Assembly: GCF_009664975.1 (NCBI RefSeq)
Contig: NZ_WJXB01000001.1
Coordinates: forward strand, 434,001-498,000
DNA from: Paenibacillus monticola
GTDB taxonomy: Bacteria; Bacillota; Bacilli; Paenibacillales; Paenibacillaceae
Length of the DNA stretch: 64,000 nt
Direction of reading: 5' to 3'
Part shown: positions 9,391 through 17,989 of the stretch, one piece after another
Position numbering within the stretch: position 1 is the stretch's first letter
Layout of the letters: the number at the start of each line of letters is the position of its first letter
Made by a program: the position numbers and the translations under genes
Notes under the pieces: generated by a model
Told to the model about the DNA's origin: nothing
Databases searched by the model: none
The model's input: the letters and a program-made list of their open reading frames with translations, nothing else

Positions 9391-10347
9391 ATGAAGAAAT
9401 TAAATAAATCTTTTTGGATAGGCATTGTGTTCGCTATGGTTCTTTACGGAGTCATTCAAATTCTTCTAACAACGGGGATATTTGATGATGTTATGGAATC
9501 TACACTTATCCTGATCTGCATTAACGTCATGCTGGCAGTATCTCTTAACCTGATTAATGGGATTACCGGTCAGTTTTCGATCGGTCATGCCGGATTCATG
9601 TCCATTGGTGCTTATGTTTCAGCCATCCTGACCTTGAATTTTGATGTTCCTTTCGTTTTGGCGCTTGTGATTTCCGGATTAGTTGCTGCCTTATTCGGAG
9701 TGCTGATCGGTATTCCGACACTGCGGCTCAATGGTGACTATCTGGCGATTGCTACACTTGGTTTCGGTGAAATCATCCGAATCGTGCTGCTCAATACAGA
9801 ATATGTTGGCGGTGCTTCGGGTCTCAGCGGTATTCCAACCCAAACGACCTGGACGATTATGTTTCTCTTCACGCTTGTTACGGTAGTTGTAATTAATAAC
9901 TTCATCAATTCCAGCCACGGTCGGGCTTGTATAGCCATTCGAGAGAATGAAATTGCCGCCGAAGCCATGGGGATTAATACCACATTGTACAAAATCATTG
10001 CCTTTGCTCTCGGCGCATTATTTGCAGGCATAGCGGGCGGTTTATCCGCTCATAAGTTCTATGTTATTAATCCAGGCAGCTTTAACTTTCTGAAGTCATT
10101 CGAAATTCTGGTTATGGTTGTACTGGGCGGACTAGGAAGTACGTCTGGAGCAATCGTAGGCGCAATTGTCTTAACAGTGCTCTTCACTGTACTGCAGGAA
10201 TACCCAGAGCTACGGATGATTATCTACTCCGCCATTCTAATTCTGATGATGATCTTCCGTCCGAAGGGACTCTTGGGCAGCACAGGCTTCTCATTCAAGA
10301 AATTTGCCAAAAAGGAGGCGAAGCCAAGTGACAGCATCAACAGCTGA
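9391..10347 (+). CDS. livM: Branched-chain amino acid ABC transporter permease LivM
   Basis: Second permease subunit. The family segments NLINGITGQFSIGHAGFM and DYLAIATLGFGEIIRI are visible, and VMVVLGGLGSTSGAIVGA provides the coupling loop. ATG at 9391 (MKKLNKSFW) follows GTGGGAT and is preferred to an in-frame start 42 bases earlier that would overlap livH. Its 3' end overlaps the start of livG by 20 bases, so the two are translationally coupled. About ten membrane helices are expected. Confidence 0.95.
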   Translation: MKKLNKSFWIGIVFAMVLYGVIQILLTTGIFDDVMESTLILICINVMLAVSLNLINGITGQFSIGHAGFMSIGAYVSAILTLNFDVPFVLALVISGLVAALFGVLIGIPTLRLNGDYLAIATLGFGEIIRIVLLNTEYVGGASGLSGIPTQTTWTIMFLFTLVTVVVINNFINSSHGRACIAIRENEIAAEAMGINTTLYKIIAFALGALFAGIAGGLSAHKFYVINPGSFNFLKSFEILVMVVLGGLGSTSGAIVGAIVLTVLFTVLQEYPELRMIIYSAILILMMIFRPKGLLGSTGFSFKKFAKKEAKPSDSINS

Positions 10348-11110
10348 AGTGCTTCTTGATGTCCAACAAGCCAGTCGTTCCTTTGGAGGTCTAAAGGCGC
10401 TGAGTGAGGTGTCCCTCCATATTAATAGAGGTGAATTGATTGGACTTATTGGACCGAACGGTGCTGGCAAAACAACACTGTTCAATCTGCTGACTGGCGT
10501 TTACCCGCCTTCTAGCGGCAGCATTATTCTGAATAATGAGTCTGTAGGCGGTATGAAGCCTTTCCGGATTAATCGTAAAGGTGCGGCACGTACCTTCCAG
10601 AATATCCGGCTATTCACGGCTATGACGGTACTCGATAACGTCAAGATTGCCTTTCATCAGCATGCGAAACACTCGATGTTCACCTCGATGCTCCGCCTGC
10701 CTAAGCATTTCAGCGGTGAAGGTGAAATTACCCAGAAAGCAATGGATATTCTAAAAATATTTAATCTGGCCGATCAATTCGACGAGTTAGCCGGCAACAT
10801 GAGTTATGGCAACCAGCGGCGCTTGGAAATCGCTCGTGCGCTTGCAGCGGGTCCCAAGCTGCTGCTGCTGGATGAACCTGCAGCAGGCATGAACCCGAAT
10901 GAGACGCGTGATTTGATGAATCTAATTGCTTGGATTCGTGAGGAATTCGATCTCACCATCCTATTAATAGAGCATGATATGTCACTGGTTATGGGGGTAT
11001 GCGACCGAATCTATGTGCTGGACCGCGGGATGCTGATTGCAGATGGCTCACCTCTTGAAATACGGAACAACCCCAAGGTCATCGAAGCATATCTGGGACA
11101 GGAGGCGTAA
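10328..11110 (+). CDS. livG: Branched-chain amino acid ABC transporter ATPase LivG
   Basis: Cytoplasmic ATPase of the importer. Walker A is GPNGAGKTT, the signature motif is the LivG-specific MSYGNQRRLEIARAL, Walker B is LLLLDEPAAGM, and the H-loop is LLIEHDMSLVM. The start is taken as GTG at 10328 because AAGGAGG lies nine bases before it, inside the end of livM; an in-frame ATG 24 bases earlier has no ribosome site. Length of about 260 residues is normal. Confidence 0.95.
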   Translation: MTASTAEVLLDVQQASRSFGGLKALSEVSLHINRGELIGLIGPNGAGKTTLFNLLTGVYPPSSGSIILNNESVGGMKPFRINRKGAARTFQNIRLFTAMTVLDNVKIAFHQHAKHSMFTSMLRLPKHFSGEGEITQKAMDILKIFNLADQFDELAGNMSYGNQRRLEIARALAAGPKLLLLDEPAAGMNPNETRDLMNLIAWIREEFDLTILLIEHDMSLVMGVCDRIYVLDRGMLIADGSPLEIRNNPKVIEAYLGQEA

Positions 11111-11116
11111 AGGACT

Positions 11117-11818
11117 ATGCTTACAGTACAAGGAATCAACGTATATTACGGAGCTATTCATGCCATAAAGGATTTGAGTATTACCGTTAATGAAGGCGAG
11201 ATTGTAACCTTGATTGGCGCCAATGGTGCCGGCAAATCAACGTTGCTCAAGACGCTTTCGGGGTTGCTTAAACCAAAGACAGGCAGTATTGAATTTCTGG
11301 GCAAATCGATTACGAATCAAAGCATACAGTCCATAGTGAAGCAGGGACTTATTCACTGTCCAGAAGGTAGACGGGTGTTTGCCAATATGTCTGTGGAAGA
11401 GAATCTGGAGTTGGGGGCTTATTTACAGAATTCGGATAGCCTCGGAGCGGACTTCGAGAAGGTGTATTCTACATTCCCCCGTCTTCTGGAGAGAAAGAAA
11501 CAGCTAGCGGGAACATTATCCGGTGGAGAACAGCAAATGCTTGCCATGGGTCGCGCGATGATGGGCCATCCGAAGCTGCTGCTACTGGATGAACCCTCCA
11601 TGGGCCTTGCTCCACTGCTGGTAAAGGATATTTTTCGGATCATACAGGAAGTGAATGCTGCCGGAACAACCGTATTGCTCGTTGAACAGAATGCACATCA
11701 GGCACTTAAAGTTGCTAATCGTGCTTATGTACTGGAAACAGGTCGAGTGGTGCTTGAAGGGGACGCCAAGGAGTTGGCGGATTCAGAAGAGATTAAGATG
11801 GCTTATCTGGGTCATTAA
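11117..11818 (+). CDS. livF: Branched-chain amino acid ABC transporter ATPase LivF
   Basis: Second ATPase, 233 residues. Walker A is GANGAGKST, the signature is LSGGEQQMLAMGRA, Walker B is LLLLDEPSMGLAP, and the H-loop region reads LLVEQNAHQAL as in other LivF proteins. The gene begins six bases after livG behind an AGGAGGCG site that lies within the end of livG, indicating coupling. It pairs with LivG on the LivH/LivM permease dimer. Confidence 0.95.
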   Translation: MLTVQGINVYYGAIHAIKDLSITVNEGEIVTLIGANGAGKSTLLKTLSGLLKPKTGSIEFLGKSITNQSIQSIVKQGLIHCPEGRRVFANMSVEENLELGAYLQNSDSLGADFEKVYSTFPRLLERKKQLAGTLSGGEQQMLAMGRAMMGHPKLLLLDEPSMGLAPLLVKDIFRIIQEVNAAGTTVLLVEQNAHQALKVANRAYVLETGRVVLEGDAKELADSEEIKMAYLGH

Positions 11819-11887
11819 TCTTCATTCATTTAATGAGGTATCACAGAATCATCATATAAATATATTATCTTAGGAGGCTGGAAGAGA

Positions 11888-13081
11888 ATGAAGAAAATCG
11901 GGGCCATTATCTTGACAACGGTGCTGACTGCCGCTTTGGTAGCAGGCTGTGGCAACAACACAGATAACAACAAGGCTGCAAACGGTGGAAATTCCACTGC
12001 AGAGACAATCAAGATTGGGATGGATGTTGAGCTTTCAGGCGGTCAAGCTTCTTTCGGCGACTCCGCACTTAAAGGGGCCAAACTTGCGGTTAAAGAAATT
12101 AATGACGCAGGTGGAGTACTCGGCAAGCAGATCGAACTGATTGAAGCAGATAATGCTTCCAAGTCAGAAGAAGCGACACGTGCAGCGCAAAAGCTGATTA
12201 CAACCAATAAAGTTGTAGCCATCATCGGATCGACTACATCCACGAATACACTCGGAATTGTACCCGTTGCAGAAGAAAAGGGTATTCCGTTGGTCAGTTC
12301 TTCGGCTACTAATCCAAAAGTAACTGTTGACGAACGTACAGGCAAATTGAATGAATGGGTATTCCGCGCTTCTTTCATCGATCCGTTCCAAGGACAAGTA
12401 ATGGCTAACTATGCTACAGATACACTTAAAGCTAAAACGGCTGTAATCTACACTGATACATCAAGTGACTATTCTAAAGGCTTGCAAACCTTCTTTAAAG
12501 AAACATTCTTGAAGAATGGCGGCACGATCTTAAGTGAAGAGTCTTATCAACAAAAGGATTCTGACTTTAAAGCCGTATTGACTCGTATTAAAGAATCGAA
12601 CCCAGATGTTATTTACCTTCCTGGTTATTATGAAGAGGTCGGTAAGATTCTGAAGCAAGCACGTGAAATGGGCATTACCGTTCCATTTATGGGTGGCGAT
12701 GGTTGGGATTCTCCGCAGCTGGCTGAAATTGCCGGAGCAGATGCGCTCAATAATACGTTCATGTCCAATCACTATTCTCCAGAAGATAGTGCACCTGAAG
12801 TTAAATCGTTCGTTGACGCATTCAAGGCTGCCAATGGCGACCTCGTACCGGATGGTATGGCTGCACTTGGTTATGATGCTGTGAAGCTAGTAGTTGATGG
12901 TATCACACGCGCTGATTCCACCGATCCTACGAAGCTGAGAGACGCGTTGGCTGCTACGAAAGATCTACAATTGGCAACTGGTAAAATTACTATGAACGAA
13001 ACGCATGACCCAGTTAAAGCGGCTGTAGTTCTGAAGTTTGTGGATGGTAAACAAGCCTTCGAAGCTAAAGTTAATCCGTAA
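11888..13081 (+). CDS. livJ: Branched-chain amino acid ABC transporter substrate-binding lipoprotein (LivJ/LivK type)
   Basis: Extracytoplasmic solute receptor of the importer, 397 residues. A lipoprotein signal ends in the lipobox LVAGC, with the lipidated Cys at about residue 21, followed by an Asn/Asp-rich linker. The periplasmic-binding-protein type I fold begins IKIGMDVELSGGQASFG, and the ligand region includes IIGSTTSTNTLG and the conserved VSSSATNP. A strong TTAGGAGG site precedes ATG. Its place after livF rather than before livH is a common Firmicute order. Confidence 0.93.
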   Translation: MKKIGAIILTTVLTAALVAGCGNNTDNNKAANGGNSTAETIKIGMDVELSGGQASFGDSALKGAKLAVKEINDAGGVLGKQIELIEADNASKSEEATRAAQKLITTNKVVAIIGSTTSTNTLGIVPVAEEKGIPLVSSSATNPKVTVDERTGKLNEWVFRASFIDPFQGQVMANYATDTLKAKTAVIYTDTSSDYSKGLQTFFKETFLKNGGTILSEESYQQKDSDFKAVLTRIKESNPDVIYLPGYYEEVGKILKQAREMGITVPFMGGDGWDSPQLAEIAGADALNNTFMSNHYSPEDSAPEVKSFVDAFKAANGDLVPDGMAALGYDAVKLVVDGITRADSTDPTKLRDALAATKDLQLATGKITMNETHDPVKAAVVLKFVDGKQAFEAKVNP

Positions 13082-13120
13082 GCAGATCTTTCTTTACTCT
13101 AATGTCTTCTATTAGAACTG

Positions 13121-13156
13121 TATTTTAGGGAGCCTATTTATAGGCTCCCTAAAATC
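13121..13156. terminator. Inverted repeat at the end of the liv operon
   Basis: Perfect 15-base arms (13122-13136 and 13141-13155, reading ATTTTAGGGAGCCTA) enclose a four-base loop. It lies 40 bases after the binding-protein gene. The T-run after the stem is poor, so termination is likely but not certain. Confidence 0.65.
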
Positions 13157-13191
13157 ATCTTGTAACGCTGGGGAATATTAATAAAAAATGC

Positions 13192-13220
13192 TTGTCAAAC
13201 ATACTGAAGTTTGATATACT
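13192..13220 (+). promoter_or_regulatory. Sigma-A promoter of tRNA-Glu/tRNA-Leu
   Basis: TTGTCA (13192-13197), a 17-base spacer and TATACT (13215-13220) stand 33 bases before tRNA-Glu. Confidence 0.7.
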
Positions 13221-13253
13221 CATTTTTGTTGTGAAAAGAACATTTTATATTAT

Positions 13254-13325
13254 GGCCCGTTGGTCAAGGGGTTAAGACACCTCCCTTTCACGGAGGTAAC
13301 ATGGGTTCGAATCCCATACGGGTCA
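13254..13325 (+). tRNA. tRNA-Glu (anticodon TTC)
   Basis: Complete cloverleaf without encoded CCA. The acceptor stem pairs GGCCCGT with ACGGGTC, and the anticodon loop CTTTCAC reads TTC. Confidence 0.94.
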
Positions 13326-13335
13326 TCTCTCATAT

Positions 13336-13418
13336 GCGGTAGTGGTGGAATGGCAGACACGCTATCTTGAGGGGGTAGTGGGCGTATGCCCGTGGAGGTT
13401 CGAGTCCTCTCTACCGCA
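13336..13418 (+). tRNA. tRNA-Leu (anticodon GAG), copy A
   Basis: Class II tRNA. The acceptor stem pairs GCGGTAG with CTACCGC, and the anticodon loop TTGAGGG reads GAG. No CCA is encoded. It is identical to the tRNA at 27971-28053 except for two compensating bases in the variable-arm stem (GGGC-GCCC here). It marks the left edge of the accessory region. Confidence 0.94.
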
Positions 13419-13435
13419 TTACAATTAGTTAGCTG

Positions 13436-13462
13436 AAACCCTTGATTAATCAAGGGTTTTTT
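13436..13462 (+). terminator. Terminator of the tRNA-Glu/tRNA-Leu unit
   Basis: AAACCCTTGATT / AATCAAGGGTTT hairpin running into TTTTTT, 18 bases after tRNA-Leu copy A. Confidence 0.85.
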
Positions 13463-14356
13463 GCTTTTTTCTTTATTTCCAGCAAACTGACACCAACGAT
13501 GTTGTTATGACTTTGTTGACGAATTGTTGACGGAAGTTTATTGAAGGCGACATGGACCGATGGGCATTGTCACAATTGCTCGTGGATCATCAGCAATCAA
13601 CGGTCAAAGCAAAGTTCGATGCTATAACAGCGCAGTGAGTGAATGTTATACGTAATAAAAACTTATTAAAATCGACTGAAGTTAGTCGGTTTATTTTTTT
13701 AGCAATGGATATAATGAAAAAATCGAACGAGTGTTCTTGATGGGGTTCACTTGATAAAGGTGTGGTTCTACCGGTTCCTTGGTTATTAGGGATCAAAGGT
13801 TGAGGATGAAAAAATGATCAGCAGACGAGGTAGTGTATTTTGATTCCGTGAACAATAGAAAGTATAAAAAGTGACTTATCAGCGGATAGTTACTATTGTT
13901 TTTTAAGGTGAGTCAGATGAGAGGGGGAATATTATTAAAGGAGTATTGAGATGACATATAAAGAAGTGTACGATCTTCATATTCAACTAGTCCTCTTCTC
14001 ATTTCATGTATTTTCACAAGTTGATTAATACAAAATTTTTTGGAACAACATCCTCTGTTTGGGTACATCTTATTGAGAGTGTCCCAAGCGAGCGCAAGGA
14101 GCTCGATTTGATCGGCGAGCATCTGATGGCCATTGCATCCAAGCGAAGCATGGAGCTTGGATGCAATTCGTATATTGGTTAGCAATGCTCTCTAATTTGT
14201 CTGAGCTCGCTTTCTGCAAGTGATGGGAGGCAGCGAAGCCTTCTTACTTGGCTCGAAGCTGGCGCAGCACAAGCACACCAAAGTGCGTGCCTGTATACTT
14301 GTCTTTCATGTTAGGATGAATGTGAATCTTGTGTTTAAGTCCTTTATATCATGGAC
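13463..14356. other. Non-coding or eroded stretch at the left end of the accessory region
   Basis: About 900 bases without a convincing gene. A small terminator-like hairpin (CGACT / AGTCG then seven T) lies at 13671-13700. Short open frames of 68 and 90 codons on the minus strand show no family features. The stretch 14040-14350 has coding-like composition on the minus strand broken by stops, which suggests an unidentifiable gene remnant. Confidence 0.5.
13951..14028 (+). CDS. Possible 25-residue peptide or truncated gene start
   Basis: ATG with a good AAAGGAG site 8-10 bases upstream opens a 25-codon frame (MTYKEVYDLHIQ...) ending in TAA. I recognise no family. The strong ribosome site with so short a frame suggests the start of a gene whose remainder has been lost, but a real micropeptide cannot be excluded. 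Confidence 0.2.
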   Translation: MTYKEVYDLHIQLVLFSFHVFSQVD

Positions 14357-15598
14357 TTACTTCGCAGAACCAACAAATTGATTTCTAGCCGCACCCAGAC
14401 CAATGATACCAAGTAGAGCAGAAGCGCCAACCAATATCAGGAGTGGAACGCTCCAACTATGACTGGCATCATGCAAGTATCCAATCAGCGCTGGGCCAAT
14501 TGCTGCTAGTAGATATCCGATGGATTGGGCCATGCCCGATAATTCAGCCGCCTGATGGGCACTTTGGGTACGCAAGCCGAAAAACATCATGGACAAGCCA
14601 AAGGCAAAGCCCGCTCCAAAACCAAGAATAATAACCCAAAACAGAACCAGATGGATACTGCTATAGAAAAGTCCAAGTGTTCCGATCAAAAGTAGAATTG
14701 TTGTAACAACCACTAACAACCGTTGGTTAGACATGCGACCAGCCATAACAGGAACGATAAATGCAAAGGGGAGCGAAGCCATAATCAGAACCGAGAGAAA
14801 CCAGCCGGATTGACTTGAACTGATGCCTTGATCTTTTAGTATTTCAGGCAGCCATGCCACCAGCACATAAAAAATGGCCGATTGTATTCCCATAAAAAGA
14901 GTCACCTGCCAAGCCAACGGAGAGCGCCATATATTGACCTGATGGTTGTCCCCTGCGCTGCTGGCAACAGTGGCTGGTTTCGCTGGAGCCTTGAGTTGCG
15001 GTACCCAAAAGAGAATGGAGATGACGCTAAGTATCCCCCATACTCCCAAAGCACCTTGCCAGTTCAAGCCTGCCCCCACAGCTAAGGGAACACTAATACC
15101 GGAAGCAATCGCCCCGCATAGATTCATGGAAACAGAATAAACCCCTGTCATAGTACCCATTTGCTGCGGAAATTCCCGTTTAATCAGGCTGGGTAGTAAT
15201 ACATTACATATGGTAATAGCAAACCCCAGAACTGCGGTTCCAACATACAAGGTCACCGCTCCGAATAACGAGCGAACAGCAATACCGATGACCAAAAAAA
15301 TAAGGGAAATCAGGATAATACGTTCTACACCATATTTACGTCCTAATTTTGGTACAAAAGGTGATAACAATGCAAATGCAATCAGTGGAACTGTGGTAAT
15401 CAGGCCTGCTAAGGTATTCGAAATATGCACGTTCTCTCGAATAAGACTGACTAATGGTCCCACCGATGTGAGGGGAGCACGCAAATTCGCTGCGATAAAA
15501 ATAATTCCTACGATCATGAACCAGAGTGTCGCTTGCTTGCGAATGCCGGTACTGGATATTTCATCCTGTTTTTTTAACAATTGATCTGGTGAACTCAT
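14357..15598 (-). CDS. MFS transporter, CynX/NimT family
   Basis: Twelve-helix major facilitator of 413 residues. The N-terminal IFIAANLRAPLTSVGPLVSLI segment and the SPFVPKLGRKYG loop are characteristic of the CynX (cyanate)/NimT (2-nitroimidazole) branch, as are GVYSVSMNLCGAIASGISVPLA and WLPEIL-DQGISSSQSGW. The ATG is preceded by AGGAGGAACC. The reading frame is intact, whereas a second copy of the same family on the plus strand at 23870-24717 is destroyed. A FadR-type regulator gene lies upstream on the same strand beyond an ABC pseudogene and may once have been its partner. Substrate unknown; efflux of a small organic anion or drug is plausible. Confidence 0.9.
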   Translation of the reverse strand: MSSPDQLLKKQDEISSTGIRKQATLWFMIVGIIFIAANLRAPLTSVGPLVSLIRENVHISNTLAGLITTVPLIAFALLSPFVPKLGRKYGVERIILISLIFLVIGIAVRSLFGAVTLYVGTAVLGFAITICNVLLPSLIKREFPQQMGTMTGVYSVSMNLCGAIASGISVPLAVGAGLNWQGALGVWGILSVISILFWVPQLKAPAKPATVASSAGDNHQVNIWRSPLAWQVTLFMGIQSAIFYVLVAWLPEILKDQGISSSQSGWFLSVLIMASLPFAFIVPVMAGRMSNQRLLVVVTTILLLIGTLGLFYSSIHLVLFWVIILGFGAGFAFGLSMMFFGLRTQSAHQAAELSGMAQSIGYLLAAIGPALIGYLHDASHSWSVPLLILVGASALLGIIGLGAARNQFVGSAK

Positions 15599-15683
15599 AA
15601 GGGTTCCTCCTACGTTTTAAGTTAATTAATCGTCAATTTCATCCATGTGGAGGAAGTACCCTTAAGAGGGAATGTATTGTACA

Positions 15684-16232
15684 TCACCAAACTGTGGGTG
15701 ATAAAACGACTGTAATGTCCAACAGCGGCAAGCTATGCTTCGTGTTTTCCTTGTTCTTCAATGCTATATGCGGTACGACTACAATTTGATCTGCTCTCTT
15801 TATGGTTGCCAGACGGGGAGCAATCATCAAATTTGTTCTTCTCGCTGAAAGCTCTGCAAGAGAATGCTGAATTGAAGTTTCCGTTTCGGTATCCAGTGCA
15901 GAGGTGGTCTCGTCCAGGATCAGGATTGGCGAATTCTTGAGGAACATCCGTAAATAGCCAGTCGCTGTTTTTGTCCCCCGGACAATCTACCCCACGTTCT
16001 CCGATCACTGAATCCAACCCTTCAGGGGTATTCAATACATAGATGCCCAGAAACACCATAGAAGCCCCAAAAACGTGGGACCATTTTTTTTCGGACAGAA
16101 GCTTGTCTACGAATTGATTTACTGCAATGGGAAAACCTAATTCGAGCAGGTCTGCAATCACCGCACAGATGAAGTCCAATAAAAATAGCTTTTTGTATGA
16201 CCGGTAATAGGAGAAAATAACGTCACAGCATG
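15684..16232 (-). pseudogene. ABC exporter (permease-ATPase) with large internal deletion and frameshift
   Basis: Remnant of a multidrug-type half-transporter. The 5' part encodes the first membrane region (IFSYYRSYKKLFLLDFICAV, LELGFPIAVNQFVDKLL). It is then joined directly to the end of the nucleotide-binding domain (GLDSVIGERGV, then in another frame FLKNSPILILDETTSALD and RADQIVVV). More than 400 residues of the usual 570-600, including most membrane helices and Walker A, are missing. No in-frame ATG exists at the 5' end. It cannot make a working transporter. Confidence 0.85.
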
Positions 16233-16294
16233 TTGATAAGCTCCAATCCTGTTATTCTTGGGACTAGTCGTGTCCGTGCATTTGAATGCTTCAT

Positions 16295-16972
16295 TTAGCA
16301 CAGTTTAGCACGGGCCTTTTCAATGTATAAACGAACAGCCTCCTCGGCTTGATGGCAATCCTGATTGGCAATGGCTTGATAAAGCAGGTCATGAGAGTCG
16401 TGATAAAAAGCTGCATTTTTGAAGTCCTTCGTTTCCAAAACCATGTTTTGCAGCGCCTCGGAAATATGGTTGTACAAATTCGCCATCAATTGGTTATGTG
16501 AAGCAGCAATCACCATTTTGTGAAACTCGACATCCCAGTGAGCATAAGCTTTGAGATCCTGCTGGCTGGCTGCTTGTCTGCACTGGTCCAAGCATGCCCG
16601 AATCGCCTCCAAATCTTCTTCGCTTCTCCTGAACGTAGCCAGGGCAGCAGCCTCTCTTTCCAATGCATATCGGACCTCCAGACTCTCAAGCTTATCGGTA
16701 TGCTGAATCACTTTTTTAATTACTGACCCCAAAACACTTGAGGAGCAGACATAAGTTCCATCCCCTTGTCTGGTCTTCAGCAGACCCGCATACGTTAAAG
16801 CCCGAATGGCTTCCCTCAAGGTATTACGGCTGACTTGAAGCTGTTCCATTAGCTCGGGCTCTGGAGGAATACGCATCCCTATTTGCCATTCGCTATTTTC
16901 GATCTTCCCCTGGATCTGGTAGGCCACCTGTTCCACCAATGTTAAACGTTGAGTTTGAGTTAACAACAGCAT
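16295..16972 (-). CDS. FadR/GntR-family transcriptional regulator (FCD domain)
   Basis: About 225 residues. The N-terminal GntR winged helix is clear: GMRIPPEPELMEQLQVSRNTLREAIRALTYAGLLKTRQGDGTYV in overlapping segments. It is followed by an all-helical FCD ligand domain with LEVRYALEREAAALAT, the metal-ligand histidines of AHWDVEFHKMVIAASHN, and H-DSHDLLYQAI. A start at ATG 16972 is used; the AAGGAG site is close to it, so TTG at 16966 is a credible alternative. The promoter region carries a TATAAT box (17014-17019) and a perfect Fur box, an unusual control for this family. Likely targets are itself and the CynX-type gene downstream. Confidence 0.9.
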   Translation of the reverse strand: MLLLTQTQRLTLVEQVAYQIQGKIENSEWQIGMRIPPEPELMEQLQVSRNTLREAIRALTYAGLLKTRQGDGTYVCSSSVLGSVIKKVIQHTDKLESLEVRYALEREAAALATFRRSEEDLEAIRACLDQCRQAASQQDLKAYAHWDVEFHKMVIAASHNQLMANLYNHISEALQNMVLETKDFKNAAFYHDSHDLLYQAIANQDCHQAEEAVRLYIEKARAKLC

Positions 16973-17050
16973 CACTCCTTTGCGAAACGTAGGATGTTTG
17001 GTATTTTGGTGTTATTATATCAGATTGACTTTGACTTGGAAAGATGAAAT

Positions 17051-17065
17051 TGATAATGATTATCA
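17051..17065. promoter_or_regulatory. Perfect Fur box upstream of the FadR-type regulator
   Basis: The 7-1-7 palindrome TGATAATGATTATCA matches the Bacillus Fur consensus TGATAATNATTATCA in every position. It lies about 30-45 bases upstream of the -10 box TATAAT (complement of 17014-17019) of the minus-strand FadR-type gene, so bound Fur would block the -35 region. Confidence 0.7.
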
Positions 17066-17115
17066 TCAAGTTTTTTCAGGGAATCCAATTGAAAGGTAGA
17101 TAAAATTATAGTATG

Positions 17116-17175
17116 TGAATAAAAATGGACAGGCCATGTGAAGCTTACTCCACATGGCCTGTCCATTTTTATTCA
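17116..17175. terminator. Long perfect inverted repeat, bidirectional terminator
   Basis: Arms of 25 bases (17116-17140 and 17151-17175) are fully complementary around a 10-base loop. They contain TGGACAGGCCATGTG and an A/T run at the base that gives a U-tract on either strand. It separates the co-sigma-like gene from the Fur-controlled regulator. Confidence 0.75.
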
Positions 17176-17346
17176 TAACGACTAAGATCAAAGCGACGAA
17201 CTGCCAGGATAAAGGAAATCCTCATCCATACTTCCATTTCGTTTGGCATATTTATTAATAACTGGCTCATAACGAGTGATCAACGTGGCTTCTGCCTCTT
17301 TGTCACCATTCTGCGCTAAATGGAGCAGAGTAGAAGTACTATTCAT
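17169..17346 (-). pseudogene. Co-sigma-like small protein (RsoA / Tn916 Orf8-like) with 3' frameshift
   Basis: ATG at 17346 follows AAAGGAGG and opens MNSTSTLLHLAQNGDKEAEA, then LITRYEPVINKYAKRNGSMDED, a helix-turn-helix/sigma region-2-like fold known from RsoA and Orf8-type partners. The frame then ends early (LYPGSSSL, stop at 17188). In the next frame the sequence continues FILAVRRFDLSRYE to a stop at 17169, the kind of ending the family has, so one indel has broken the gene near 17205. It follows the sigma-like gene on the same strand, the order known for sigO-rsoA. Family assignment moderate. Confidence 0.55.
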
Positions 17347-17427
17347 GTTTATCCTCCTTTTATCATCCAATTGCAAAATATCAGCGCTGTATGATAAAGC
17401 GGGAGGACTGCGATAAGCAAACGAGCC

Positions 17428-17877
17428 TTACTTCTCCATGATGCTTTTAAGCTTCACCAGAACGTTTGATTTCATTTTGGAAACAGTTTGTCTGCTGGTT
17501 CCTAAAAGTTGAGCAATTTCCTTGTCTGTTTTATCTTCGAAATACTTAAGGTACAAAAGCCTTTGTTCTTTTGACGTTAGATACGATATTTCAGAAATTT
17601 GAGAAAGAACAAGAACGTTTTGAGGCTGCGGTATGTTGTGGTGACGAACTAAAAAGTTGATATCGATCTCGAAAGTGACAGCATCCGAAGGAACATCATA
17701 AGCTGAATCACGCCTCTGTTTCTCAAAATAATCCTTTTGAGCGTGCCAGAGACATGCTTTAACATAACTGCTGAATGCTCTTTCAAGTAAATCATTAACA
17801 TCAACTCCCGATGTAATAAGTTTCCATCTCCTCTCTGTACCTAAATGGGAAACAGAGTCAAAAAAGGAAACCTTCCA
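17428..17877 (-). pseudogene. Sigma-70-family factor remnant (SigO / Tn916 Orf7-like) lacking a start codon
   Basis: A 149-codon open frame after an in-frame TGA at 17878-17880 contains no ATG, GTG or TTG before its last third, so it is easily missed. It encodes VDVNDLLERAFSSYVKACL and HAQKDYFEKQRRDS (region 2-like), then a clear region 4: LTSKEQRLLYLKYFEDKTD, KEIAQLLGTSRQTVSKMKS, NVLVKLKSIMEK. A GGGAG site stands before GTTGATGTTAATG, so the original start codon seems to have been lost or shifted. With the damaged co-sigma gene downstream this looks like an inactivated two-part sigma system. Confidence 0.6.
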
Positions 17878-17989
17878 TCATGAAAAATGGAGGGCATACT
17901 ACTATTTTCGATAATTCTCAAAAAATATTTGATGAATTACTGAACAGTGAAAAGTTCCTTCAATCGCTTTCACAGTCAGGCGGATGTCC

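Noticed and set aside
13250..13453. Open frame of 67 codons antisense to tRNA-Glu/tRNA-Leu
   Set aside because: Same artefact as above; the tRNAs and a terminator explain the sequence fully.
13590..13796. 68-codon minus-strand frame in the left island spacer
   Set aside because: Non-ATG-supported, no ribosome site, overlaps a terminator-like hairpin, and resembles no known protein.
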